Shown: positions 53,121 to 61,735 of the stretch, one piece after another | Numbering within the stretch: the first letter of the stretch is position 1 | Layout: each line of letters opens with the position of its first letter | NCBI RefSeq assembly: GCF_016591975.1 | Contig: NZ_AP024169.1 | Span: forward strand, 3,511,001-3,575,000 | Source of the DNA: Anaeromicropila herbilytica | Lineage (GTDB): Bacteria; Bacillota; Clostridia; Lachnospirales; Lachnospiraceae | DNA length: 64,000 nucleotides | Direction: 5' to 3' | Position numbers and translations under genes: made by a program | Notes under the pieces: model-generated | What the model saw: only the letters and a program-made list of their open reading frames with translations | Database searches by the model: none | Told to the model about the DNA's origin: nothing

Positions 53121-55004
53121 TTAATAAGTCAAGCCATATCCAAAATCAAATAACAGTTCTGCATTATCTTTGTCTATATCATCTACATCTTTGTAATAAG
53201 GCATTGCTAACTTACCTGTAAATGGTGTCTCACCAGTAAGAACGGATGCTATACCATCTCCTTCTGTTCCTGGCAAGTAGCACATGACAACACTATCCCA
53301 ATCTTTGATATAATCATTGATTAATACATTTCTACCTGCAACAATTAAGGAAACTACAGGTTTATTTAATGTACTTACATATTTGATTGCTTCTTTATTA
53401 TCTGGATGTCCTTTTTCTCCAATAATGGATAAATCCTTCGTATCACCTTCATATTCTGCATAAGGCATTTCACCAACAGCTAAGATGACCACATCAGCTT
53501 CTTTTGCATGTTTCTTATCTGTAATAATCGTAAAACCATTTACTTTTGCATAAGTTTCTAGTCCTTCTAAGATAGTTGTACCCTCATTGATTTTACCAGT
53601 CTTTTCATCTGTAACTCCTTGCCAAGTCAATCCCCAACCTCCACATTGAAGTCCCAAATCATTTAGAGCAGGACCTGTTACAAATATTTTTTGCCCTTTC
53701 TTTAAAGGTAATGTTCTATTATCATTCTTTAATAATACAAGGGATTTTTCAACTAATTGTTTTGCTATATATCGATAACCATCACTACCAAGTTCCGTTA
53801 CATCATGTTTCACTTTCTCCATATTTGGATCATCAAAGAGTCCCATATCATATTTGACCGTTAATATACGACTGACTGCATCATCAATTCTCTTCTGATC
53901 AATTACTCCATTTTTAACGTTCTCTACAATAGCGTTAATAGCATCTTTATAACTAAATGGTTCCATTAACATATCTACACCAGCATTGATTGCTAAAGCT
54001 ACATTCTCTTCATAGCTGCTCCCACTTAAGCCACTAATTCCTTCCCAATCTGTTACCACAAATCCTTTAAATCCAAATTCATTCTTTAAGACATCAGTAA
54101 GTAAATATTTATTCTCATGCATTTTTACACCCTGATAGGAACTAAAAGATGCCATAACTACCTTTACTCCTGATTTTACTAACTCTTTATATGGTGCTAA
54201 GTGTGTTTTTCTTAATTCTTCTTCTGATATCTTAACATCTCCACGGTCAAGCAGTTTGTTTTTTTCACCCGTACCATAAGAGGTTCCCCCATCAGCTACA
54301 TAATGTTTTACTGTTGGTACAACACCATGATCACTTTGACCTTTTATGTAAGCTTCTGCAAGGGCAGTCACAATTGCAGGATCACTTGAGTAACTCTCAT
54401 AGGTTCTACCCCACCTTGGATCCTGGCAGACCGCTACACAAGGTGAAAAGTTCCATGGGATTTTTGCCAATTTCATTTCTTCTGCTACCGCTTCACCCAT
54501 TTTGTACATTAAATCTGCATCATTTGCAGCACCCAAGCCAATATTATGTGGAAATACTACTGCACCCTTTACTAAGGAAAGTCCATGAACTGCATCTACT
54601 CCATAGATCATTGGAATCTGATGTTTTGATTTTAAAGCAGCATTCTGAAAAGTATCCATCATTGTAGTCCAATCATCTACCTCATTATTGCCAGGACAAG
54701 AACCTCCCCCACTAAGTACTGAACCAAGTCCTAAATTGGTTATTTCAGAACCTTGCAGTTGATCACGTGCGGCTTGAAGCATTTGACCCGCTTTTTCTTC
54801 TAAAGACATCTCACTTATTAAGTTAGCAACCTTTTCTTCTGTAGTCAATGATGCATCTTGTTTCGTTGTAGTTTGATTTTTGGTATCTTGATTACTTACT
54901 GAATTATCTGCTACCGCTTCATCCTTTTTTGCATTACCACAACTAATTAACATAAGTGATAGTGTAAGTATGGTAATCATTGATATAAATTTTCTTTTCT
55001 TCAT
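53121..55004 (-). CDS. GH3 family beta-glucosidase lipoprotein
   Basis: 627 residues. Lipoprotein signal (LMLISC, Cys22), a Thr/Gln-rich linker, then the GH3 TIM-barrel (about 60-390): KSKHQIPMIYGVDAVHG, nucleophile Asp in GFVVTDWEG, and KHYVADGG. The second alpha/beta domain (about 400-625) includes LPLKKGQKIFVTG and the C-terminal LLFDFGYGLTY. It would be a surface-anchored exo-glucosidase for beta-glucans such as cello-oligosaccharides or laminarin. Ending at GYGLTY is usual for the short GH3 class with no Fn3 domain. Confidence 0.95.
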   Translation of the reverse strand: MKKRKFISMITILTLSLMLISCGNAKKDEAVADNSVSNQDTKNQTTTKQDASLTTEEKVANLISEMSLEEKAGQMLQAARDQLQGSEITNLGLGSVLSGGGSCPGNNEVDDWTTMMDTFQNAALKSKHQIPMIYGVDAVHGLSLVKGAVVFPHNIGLGAANDADLMYKMGEAVAEEMKLAKIPWNFSPCVAVCQDPRWGRTYESYSSDPAIVTALAEAYIKGQSDHGVVPTVKHYVADGGTSYGTGEKNKLLDRGDVKISEEELRKTHLAPYKELVKSGVKVVMASFSSYQGVKMHENKYLLTDVLKNEFGFKGFVVTDWEGISGLSGSSYEENVALAINAGVDMLMEPFSYKDAINAIVENVKNGVIDQKRIDDAVSRILTVKYDMGLFDDPNMEKVKHDVTELGSDGYRYIAKQLVEKSLVLLKNDNRTLPLKKGQKIFVTGPALNDLGLQCGGWGLTWQGVTDEKTGKINEGTTILEGLETYAKVNGFTIITDKKHAKEADVVILAVGEMPYAEYEGDTKDLSIIGEKGHPDNKEAIKYVSTLNKPVVSLIVAGRNVLINDYIKDWDSVVMCYLPGTEGDGIASVLTGETPFTGKLAMPYYKDVDDIDKDNAELLFDFGYGLTY

Positions 55005-55183
55005 AATAAATATCTCCTCCCATATTTTTTCGTAATATTCTTATGTTCTGTACCCCCATCCTCTCATTATATTTATGCTTCGACTTAGACTCCCTATTGT
55101 TTAATTATATATTATTAGGTATTTTTTTACAATTCAATTCTACTACTCTTGTACTTTTTATATAAAATGATGATGTTTACATT

Positions 55184-55223
55184 AAAAAAACTATTTAACG
55201 ATTTTCTCATTAAATAGTTTTTT
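55184..55223. terminator. Terminator after the flavin oxidoreductase gene
   Basis: AAAAAACTATTTAA pairs with TTAAATAGTTTTTT around an 11-nt loop; bidirectional in composition, 20 bp after the gene stop at 55244 on the minus strand. Confidence 0.8.
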
Positions 55224-55243
55224 CGAAAATTATAATAATTATA

Positions 55244-56254
55244 TTAAAACGCTCTACGATATGCATCTGGATATTCCACCGAAACATCTTTTCTTTTTGC
55301 TTCTTGTAGTACAAAGTAAGGATTTCTTAATAATTCTCTACCTATTGCCACCATATCTGCTCTTCCATTTGCAATAATCTCTTCTGCCATATCAATATCA
55401 GTAATTAGTCCAACTGCGATTGTTGGAATTCCACATTTTTCTTTGATCATATTCGCATAATTAATCTGATATCCAGGATATAAACTTATTTTAGCTGGAA
55501 GTAAACCACCAGTACTTACATCAACTACATCTATATATTCTTTTACCTCATTGATGATTTGCACCATGTCAGAGATATTTATTCCGCCCTCAAGATAATC
55601 AGTAGCTGATACCCTAATGAATATTGGTTTCTCTTGAGGCCATACTTTCCTAACCTCTATTAGTACCTCTTTCAAAAATCGAATGCGATTTTCAAAACTT
55701 CCACCATATTCATCACTTCGGTGATTGGATAATGGTGATAAGAACTGATGTATCAAATAGCCGTGTGCAGCATGGATTTCTAAAATATCAAAACCAGCTT
55801 CATCCGCCCGTTTAGCAGCTCCTGCGAAACTATTTATAATAGATTTGATTTCATCTTTGGTTAATTCTTTTGGTAATAAACTATCTTCTATTTTAATTGC
55901 ACTTGGAGCTACTACTTCTGCAGAAGTTCCCATATATTTTCTACCAGAATGGTTTAATTGAATTGCAGTTTTGGCTCCACATTTTTTCATACCATCAACA
56001 ATCCTACTGAGCTCCTCAATCTGGCCATCTTCCCATAATCCTAGATCATGATCGGATATTCGTCCATTCTTAGTAACACCAGTTGCCTCAACAATAATTA
56101 GTCCCACACCACCAATAGCTCTAGTTAAATAATGAATATAGTGAAATTCATTTGCTTTTCCGTCTCTTGCAGAAGAATACAAACACATTGGAGGCATAAC
56201 TATTTTGTTACGTAACGTTATATTTTTAATTGTATATTGATCGTATATTTTCAT
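55244..56254 (-). CDS. NADH:flavin oxidoreductase (old yellow enzyme, YqjM/NamA type)
   Basis: 336-residue FMN barrel enzyme: NKIVMPPMCLYSSARDGKAN (the Cys that tunes FMN in the YqjM class), AIQLNHSGRKY, DILEIHAAHGYLIHQFLSPLSN with the substrate His pair, and the C-terminal phosphate loop AVGLITDIDMAEEII..ADMVAIGRELLRNPYF. It reduces activated C=C bonds of enones and xenobiotics. The ATG has GGAGGG upstream. Single gene. Confidence 0.94.
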   Translation of the reverse strand: MKIYDQYTIKNITLRNKIVMPPMCLYSSARDGKANEFHYIHYLTRAIGGVGLIIVEATGVTKNGRISDHDLGLWEDGQIEELSRIVDGMKKCGAKTAIQLNHSGRKYMGTSAEVVAPSAIKIEDSLLPKELTKDEIKSIINSFAGAAKRADEAGFDILEIHAAHGYLIHQFLSPLSNHRSDEYGGSFENRIRFLKEVLIEVRKVWPQEKPIFIRVSATDYLEGGINISDMVQIINEVKEYIDVVDVSTGGLLPAKISLYPGYQINYANMIKEKCGIPTIAVGLITDIDMAEEIIANGRADMVAIGRELLRNPYFVLQEAKRKDVSVEYPDAYRRAF

Positions 56255-56558
56255 GATACCCTCCTTATGCTAATCCTATCAGTTTATGAATTACCTTCAC
56301 TAAATTGGTACTGAAAATTTGAAAAAAAAATATATATAACATAATTTCTATTATTACTTTATTATTATTCCACTAATCATATATTAAAATGCGAACCAAA
56401 TTTTATTGTTTTTTCAATTTATACTAAAATCTATTTTAGTAGTTTTATACCAACTCAAATTTTATTATATAAGCGTTATATAAGTAAACGTATATTTACT
56501 AATTATGATTAGAATATTTATATAATTTTATTAATATGTAATTGATTAGCTTATTATT
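56255..56558. other. Non-coding AT-rich gap
   Basis: 304 bp between divergently placed control regions. No credible ORF, RNA gene or repeat is seen. Confidence 0.5.
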
Positions 56559-57086
56559 TTATATTAGTTTTTCATATAATTTGAACCAATCCAAACCATA
56601 CTCATGAAGTCCTAAATCTACCGTATCAATATATTGATATCCACTTTTTTCATAAAGTTTAATAGCTGGCATATTACCTTCATAAACATCTAGCCTAATT
56701 GACTTTACATTTGACTTAATACTATGTTGTTCAGCAAAATTCATTAATGCAGTTCCTACGCCACTTTTCATAAACAATGGATGAATTACAAATGTATGTA
56801 TAACAAAAACATCTGAATAATCAGACTCAAATGCCCATTTGACCGTATGATATGCTGGTTCAGGTTCATGACTTAATATAATTGAACCAATAATTCTACC
56901 GTTCTGTTTTGCTACATAAAGATTTCTATTTTTCACTCCATCCGTAGCATTTTGCCTAATAGGATAGATACCTTTTTTCCATCCAGGATAATTAACACTT
57001 TCTTCCAAATAATCATTTAGATCGTTATAAAGATTTTCTAATTCATCGATATCATTTTCTTGCCCTAATTCTATTATAATGTCCAT
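56559..57086 (-). CDS. GNAT family N-acetyltransferase
   Basis: 175 residues from the ATG at 57086, which has GGAGG at 5 nt; the frame is open further upstream to 57146 without such a site. The acetyl-CoA motif A is in VIHPLFMKSGVGTALMNFAEQ and motif B in IRLDVYEGNMPAIKLYEKSGYQ. Substrate unknown. Single gene. Confidence 0.9.
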   Translation of the reverse strand: MDIIIELGQENDIDELENLYNDLNDYLEESVNYPGWKKGIYPIRQNATDGVKNRNLYVAKQNGRIIGSIILSHEPEPAYHTVKWAFESDYSDVFVIHTFVIHPLFMKSGVGTALMNFAEQHSIKSNVKSIRLDVYEGNMPAIKLYEKSGYQYIDTVDLGLHEYGLDWFKLYEKLI

Positions 57087-57204
57087 ATATTCCTCCAAAT
57101 CAATATTATATCTATTACTACTTTTTATAATTGTGTATTGGTACATTATATATTAGACAATCATAATTTTCCATATATTTGTATAATTTATTTACAAATA
57201 TAAT

Positions 57205-57297
57205 ATGAGTTGCCCGACAAATGACCTGTTTGGGAGGTTGTCTAGGCAATTTGCCAAGCTAGATTTTGAAACAGGTCATTTGTCGGACAACTCATAA
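57205..57297. repeat. 93-bp hairpin element (MITE-like)
   Basis: Left arm ATGAGTTGCCCGACAAATGA + CCTGTTT and right arm AAACAGGTCATTTGTCGGAC + AACTCAT pair over 27 bp with one mismatch. The interior CTAGGCAA..TTGCCAAGCTAG has its own pairing. Flanked on both sides by AATAT. No T-tract, so not an ordinary terminator. Confidence 0.6.
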
Positions 57298-57337
57298 TAT
57301 TCTTAATGTATAATTATTTTCAATCCTTTACTTAGAA

Positions 57338-57625
57338 TTATATAACTTTCTTATATAGATTCGTCTCTGCTGCTTTTTCAGAATATTCACCAATGATTGG
57401 TACGATTCTTCTATAATGTTCTGAATTTGAGTGATTTTTTAATGCATCCATGGATTCCCATTCTTCCATCATAGTTAGAATGGACTCGTCTTTTATATCT
57501 TGGTACATCTCATATTTAATGCAACCTTCTTCTTTCACTGTTGCCTCAATTAATTCTTTGGTAGCTTGTAATACTTCTTCTATCTTATCTTTTTTAATAT
57601 AATTCTTTGCAATTACTTTTATCAT
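57338..57625 (-). CDS. Antibiotic biosynthesis monooxygenase (ABM/YgiN-like) domain protein
   Basis: 95 residues, single ferredoxin-like ABM domain: MIKVIAKNYIKKDKIEEVLQ, EEGCIKYEMYQDIKDES and MMEEWESMDALKNHSNSEHY. Such dimers act as quinol or heme-type monooxygenases. It lies downstream of a MarR-controlled nitroreductase on the same strand, so a joint role in quinone or electrophile defence is plausible. Confidence 0.9.
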   Translation of the reverse strand: MIKVIAKNYIKKDKIEEVLQATKELIEATVKEEGCIKYEMYQDIKDESILTMMEEWESMDALKNHSNSEHYRRIVPIIGEYSEKAAETNLYKKVI

Positions 57626-57808
57626 TTAGATACCTTTTTTATAACCTATCTGTGAGTAGATTGTTATAACCACATGAAAGTAGGTTGAAGAAATATCATG
57701 TGGGATTCCCTTCTATTTTATTTTTCTTCACCTTTAATTCTTTAATTACCGTAAAACCATGTATATCCGTGAGAATTTATACGTTCTTTAACGCTATAGA
57801 AACATTTA

Positions 57809-58312
57809 TTACCACTTCTCATTATGAACTTTTTTACTGTCGTATCGATCTACAAATGTATTCTCTTGCCCATCTGGATATCCAACTGGTATAAGAGCAA
57901 ATGGCATAATATTCTCTGGAAGTCCAAAAAGTTCACTGATATATTTCGCATTTGCCTCAGCAGTTGCTACCCCTAGCCATACAGCACCCAAATCTAAATC
58001 AGTTGCTTCAAGTAATAGATTCTCAACAGATGCACCCATATCTTGTTGCCAAGCTGTTTCGAAGCGAATCGTATCACGATTAGCCACCGCAACAAATGCT
58101 ACTGCAGCACTTGCAGTCATTTTTGAATATGGACACATATCAGCTAACTTTTGTAAAGTCTCTTTCTCTTCAACCACAATATATTCCCAAGGTTGTTGAT
58201 TAGCTGCAGATGGTGCTTGCATCGCGGCTCTTAATAACTTTTCAATTTTTTCTTTCTCCACCGGTCTATCTTGATACTTTCTAATACTTCTTCTGTTAAA
58301 TATTGCTTCCAT
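57809..58312 (-). CDS. Nitroreductase family protein
   Basis: 167-residue FMN enzyme: MEAIFNRRSIRKYQDRPVEK, AAMQAPSAANQQPWEYIVVE and LGLGAVWLGVA-like GAVWLGVATAEAN block with the C-terminal IPVGYPDG. It reduces nitroaromatics or quinones with NAD(P)H. An 18-bp palindrome upstream (58354-58371) also occurs in front of the divergent-side MarR gene, suggesting control by that regulator. Confidence 0.92.
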   Translation of the reverse strand: MEAIFNRRSIRKYQDRPVEKEKIEKLLRAAMQAPSAANQQPWEYIVVEEKETLQKLADMCPYSKMTASAAVAFVAVANRDTIRFETAWQQDMGASVENLLLEATDLDLGAVWLGVATAEANAKYISELFGLPENIMPFALIPVGYPDGQENTFVDRYDSKKVHNEKW

Positions 58313-58353
58313 TTTTTATCCTCCTAGGTAATGTGTTTATTTTTTGAGTCATT

Positions 58354-58371
58354 TAGTTGTACATACAACTA
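58354..58371. promoter_or_regulatory. MarR operator candidate upstream of the nitroreductase gene
   Basis: TAGTTGTACATACAACTA, an almost perfect palindrome 42 bp before the nitroreductase start. Sixteen bases recur at 58981-58998. Confidence 0.65.
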
Positions 58372-58436
58372 TTTGGTATATATAAAACTTTATAAAGTAT
58401 CTTCAATGCTATGAAATACTCTATAAAGTTTATAGT

Positions 58437-58874
58437 TTAATTACTCTTACCTTCTAATCGATTCGCCACTGAATTCATCATCGTAATTAATTGATCATAC
58501 TCTTCCTTTGTTAATAACTCTGCATATCTTTGATGCAGATTCGACCAAGCTTTCTTAATATCATCTTGAAGACTTCTTCCTTTGTCAGTGAGGTATATGT
58601 AAGAATTCTTACCTTCTATTTTACGGTTTAATAAACCCTTATTCTCAAGTTTATCTATAAAGCGTGTGGTAGTTGATGCTGTAATGTGAAGAATTTCTCC
58701 AATTTCTTTTTGTGTAATTCCATCATATTCATATAATATTCTAACAAGATACGCATAGGTTGGTGATAATCCAGTAATCTTAAATTCTTCATCTGCTATT
58801 TTACCTACAACTCTTGATAGTTTATTAGATGAAAAATATAAACAATCACATAATAATTCATTCCTATTCTGCAT
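58437..58874 (-). CDS. MarR family transcriptional regulator
   Basis: 145 residues: winged helix with GITQKEIGEILHITASTTTRFIDKLENKGLL and the wing around RKIEGKNSYIYLTDKGR. Cys9 near the N-terminus (NELLCDCLYFS) could allow redox sensing as in OhrR/YodB types, although this is a guess. It probably represses itself and the nitroreductase through the shared palindrome. Confidence 0.92.
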   Translation of the reverse strand: MQNRNELLCDCLYFSSNKLSRVVGKIADEEFKITGLSPTYAYLVRILYEYDGITQKEIGEILHITASTTTRFIDKLENKGLLNRKIEGKNSYIYLTDKGRSLQDDIKKAWSNLHQRYAELLTKEEYDQLITMMNSVANRLEGKSN

Positions 58875-58980
58875 TACAATAGCCCTTTCCTAATGGTATC
58901 ATATGTTATTCACTGTATTGAACCTTCACATATAAATAATGTTATACTATTTACCAAATGTATCAATCTTTTATAAGAAC

Positions 58981-58998
58981 ATTTGTACATACAACTAT
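58981..58998. promoter_or_regulatory. Second MarR operator candidate, upstream of the MarR gene
   Basis: ATTTGTACATACAACTAT shares TTGTACATACAACTAT with the site at 58354-58371. It is about 110 bp before the MarR start codon. Confidence 0.6.
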
Positions 58999-59094
58999 AC
59001 TTCTTCCAATTGAATATGTCAACCTAAAATTCTATTTTTCGTATCGAATATAATTCTGTTTTTTACGTTAAGACAAATCACTTTAATTATATGA

Positions 59095-59384
59095 GGTCAC
59101 TGAAAAAGTCCCTTTAAAAAAGTAGAATGAATATTACTGTATAAATATCCGTGCTGTATTTTGCTTTAAAGAAGTATTAGAAAATCTTAATGAAAAAAGA
59201 ATCCTTAAATAATCAGAAGGAGTGCTGTCTGAGCGTTTCCCAGCGAGTTCGCTCCATCTGATTATGTTTGAAGGATTCCTTTTTCATTTAGATTCTCTTA
59301 TACTTCTTTATCCCAAAAAACAGCACGGATATTTATACAGTAATATTCAAGCGAAAACTACAATAAGGGACTTTTTCAGTGACC
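59095..59384. mobile_element. 290-bp palindromic MITE-like element
   Basis: Terminal inverted repeats GGTCACTGAAAAAGTCCCTT / AAGGGACTTTTTCAGTGACC. A second nested pair, ATATTACTGTATAAATATCC plus GTGCTGT with its complement, lies just inside; the centre ATAATCAGA..TCTGATTAT contains CTGAGCGTTTCCCAGCGAG. No coding capacity. No clear target duplication. It is unrelated in sequence to the 281-bp element. It sits between the MarR and MFS genes. Confidence 0.75.
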
Positions 59385-59399
59385 ACTACTTATATGTAT

Positions 59400-60812
59400 C
59401 TATTTCTTTTTCAATAAATATCTTAACAGAAATGTAATACAAAATCCTATGATTACAAAGATTACAGCTGCAAACGTTCCCGATTGAAATCCCGTTGCTA
59501 CCGCTACGCTTTCTGATGCAGATGTCTTAAGTGCTCTTAACTGAGAAGCTGACATAATACTTATAAAAAGTGATGATCCTATTGCAGCAGAAATCTGTTG
59601 AAGCGTATTTAGAATTGCAACTCCATGTGGATAGTACTCTTTTGGCAATTGATTTAATGAACTAGTCTGACAAGGTGACATGGTAAGACCAACTCCAATA
59701 CAAACCATAACATATAATATAATTACTTGAATTAATGATGTATGATTATCTGAATGAGACAATAAATACATTGCCGCTAGAATAATAATAAATCCTACAA
59801 GCACTAAATTCTTAATACCAAACTTATCATATATTTTTCCTCCAATTGGCGTTACAAAACCATTTGCAAGTGCTGCAGGTAGTAATGCCATTGCAGCTAT
59901 AAAGGAAGTTGTTTTAAGTGCTCCTTCAAAGTACATTGGAAGCATAACATTCATTGTAAACATTGTCATCATTGATATCATAACTAGTACTACACCCACT
60001 GAAAATATTGGATATTTGAAAGTACGAATATCTAGCATAGGTTCCTTTAATGTAATCTGTCTTATGCCAAAGATAACCAATGATATTACTCCGATAGCAA
60101 AGATTACAGCTACTCTCTTCATATTATCGCTTCCACTAATACTACTAATTCCGTAGATTACTCCAGCAAAACCAATACTTGATAATATAATTGAGAGGAT
60201 ATCAATTTTAGGTTTTGTTAATTCACCAACATTCACTAAGAATGTATTTCCTAATATCATAGCTAAGAGGATAATTGGTATTAATATGATAAATAAGGCA
60301 TGCCAACTAAAAAACTGTAGAATTATTCCAGATACAGTTGGTCCTAAAGCAGGTCCTAATGAGATAGCACAACCACAGATTCCCATGGCAGATCCATGTT
60401 TTTCATGAGGCGTTACTAACAAAACAGTGTTCATCATGATTGGTATCATCATTCCAGTTCCAGATGCTTGTAACATTCTTGATAGCAATAACATGACAAA
60501 CGAGCCAGAACATGCGGCACTAATTGTACCAAGTAACAGTAGTGTCATTGCACAAAGATAGAGTTGTTTCGTTCCAAAAGATTGGATAAGAAATGCTGTG
60601 ATTGGTACTAATACAGCGACTACAATCATATATGCTGTAATGATCCATTGAATTGTTCCTGCTGTAACATGCATTTCTTCCATTAGTGATGACAAAGCAA
60701 CATTTAATATTGTTTCATTAAATACAGAAATAAATGCACTAAATACCAGTACCGCAACAATTGCTTTAGCATTTAATTTTGGATTTGTTTCTTTCAAAGT
60801 GTTTGTGTTCAT
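59400..60812 (-). CDS. MFS drug efflux transporter (DHA2 / EmrB-like)
   Basis: 470 residues with about 14 membrane segments: AIVAVLVFSAFISVFNETIL, WIITAYMIVVAVLVPITAF (motif D1 region), LLLSRMLQASGTGMMIPIMM and GPALGPTVSGIILQF (motif C of exporters). A proton-driven multidrug exporter. GGAGGAA lies before the ATG, and a TetR-type operator just upstream matches one in front of the TetR gene, so induction by a drug-like ligand is likely. Confidence 0.93.
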   Translation of the reverse strand: MNTNTLKETNPKLNAKAIVAVLVFSAFISVFNETILNVALSSLMEEMHVTAGTIQWIITAYMIVVAVLVPITAFLIQSFGTKQLYLCAMTLLLLGTISAACSGSFVMLLLSRMLQASGTGMMIPIMMNTVLLVTPHEKHGSAMGICGCAISLGPALGPTVSGIILQFFSWHALFIILIPIILLAMILGNTFLVNVGELTKPKIDILSIILSSIGFAGVIYGISSISGSDNMKRVAVIFAIGVISLVIFGIRQITLKEPMLDIRTFKYPIFSVGVVLVMISMMTMFTMNVMLPMYFEGALKTTSFIAAMALLPAALANGFVTPIGGKIYDKFGIKNLVLVGFIIILAAMYLLSHSDNHTSLIQVIILYVMVCIGVGLTMSPCQTSSLNQLPKEYYPHGVAILNTLQQISAAIGSSLFISIMSASQLRALKTSASESVAVATGFQSGTFAAVIFVIIGFCITFLLRYLLKKK

Positions 60813-60832
60813 TCTAATAATTTCCTCCTTAT

Positions 60833-60844
60833 TAGACCAGTCTA
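60833..60844. promoter_or_regulatory. TetR operator candidate at the MFS gene
   Basis: TAGACCAGTCTA, a palindrome, 20 bp before the MFS start. The core TAGACCAGTC recurs inverted at 61651-61662. It resembles the LmrA/YxaF boxes of B. subtilis from memory. Confidence 0.65.
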
Positions 60845-60974
60845 CATAATTTTAATCTAAAAAAATACTGTCTTACTTTGTAATAGAATAATAAAGCATT
60901 AAAGTATAATATATATAAGATTTCAATTCTACTTTGATACTATATTATTCCATATCAATAAGGCAGAGATTTTC

Positions 60975-61538
60975 TTAGATTTTTACTATATTAGGTATTT
61001 GCTTGGCTATGAGTCTTAATGGATTTCCATTCTGCCTCGTTAAAGAAAGTGTAATTGCTCCTTCCATCATAGCGCATATTACTTCACCAATTTCATGTGC
61101 TTCTTCTGGGGACATTCCAGCTTTCATAAGTTTATCAGCATAAATATTTTCTAAGGATTGATAGAGATCTTCGCAAGCTTTTCTTAATGTTTCACTTGAT
61201 AAATAGGTTTCAAGTGCGATTAGACTGATGGTAATATCTCTTGTCTTATGCTCTTTATCAATAATGTCTGCTATATTTTCAATATTATAAATGATAGCTT
61301 CTATGGGATTATCAATATTTTCAATATGACTCGTTATACTTTGTGTTATTTTATTACCCGCTAATATTAAGGCTTCTAACGCAAGTTGTTCTTTTCCTTT
61401 TGGAAAATGATAATATAAGGATCCCTTCGGAGCACCACTCTCTGCTAATATCTCATTCAGTCCGGTCGCATTGTATCCTTTTTTTCCAAATAGATTGGAT
61501 GCAGTTTCAATGAATTTATCCCTAGTATTTTCTTTCAA
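60975..61538 (-). CDS. TetR family regulator (LmrA/YxaF-like)
   Basis: 187 residues: N-terminal helix-turn-helix (TASNLFGKKGYNATGLNEIL, AESGAPKGSLYYHFPKGKEQ) and a C-terminal ligand domain with the LmrA/YxaF-type helix CEDLYQSLENIYADKLMKAG. In B. subtilis these regulators repress drug exporters. Two copies of the core operator, at its own promoter and at the MFS gene, support autoregulation and control of the exporter. Confidence 0.92.
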   Translation of the reverse strand: MKENTRDKFIETASNLFGKKGYNATGLNEILAESGAPKGSLYYHFPKGKEQLALEALILAGNKITQSITSHIENIDNPIEAIIYNIENIADIIDKEHKTRDITISLIALETYLSSETLRKACEDLYQSLENIYADKLMKAGMSPEEAHEIGEVICAMMEGAITLSLTRQNGNPLRLIAKQIPNIVKI

Positions 61539-61650
61539 ACTTATGCCCTAGCCTTTCTATTAATGATATTCTAACCTATGATGGAATAAGTGTAATCTTA
61601 TTACAATTAATATATTGAGATTCTAATATAAATAAATTTATATAATTATA

Positions 61651-61662
61651 GTGACTGGTCTA
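61651..61662. promoter_or_regulatory. TetR operator candidate upstream of the TetR gene
   Basis: GTGACTGGTCTA on the plus strand, i.e. TAGACCAGTCAC on the minus strand. The context TATAGTGACTGGTCTATTTA closely follows the LmrA/QdoR box as I remember it. Confidence 0.6.
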
Positions 61663-61735
61663 TTTATATTATAATATATGAAATTAACCAAACTGTCAAG
61701 AATAATGATTGGTATTATTTGATTCACATAAGTCA

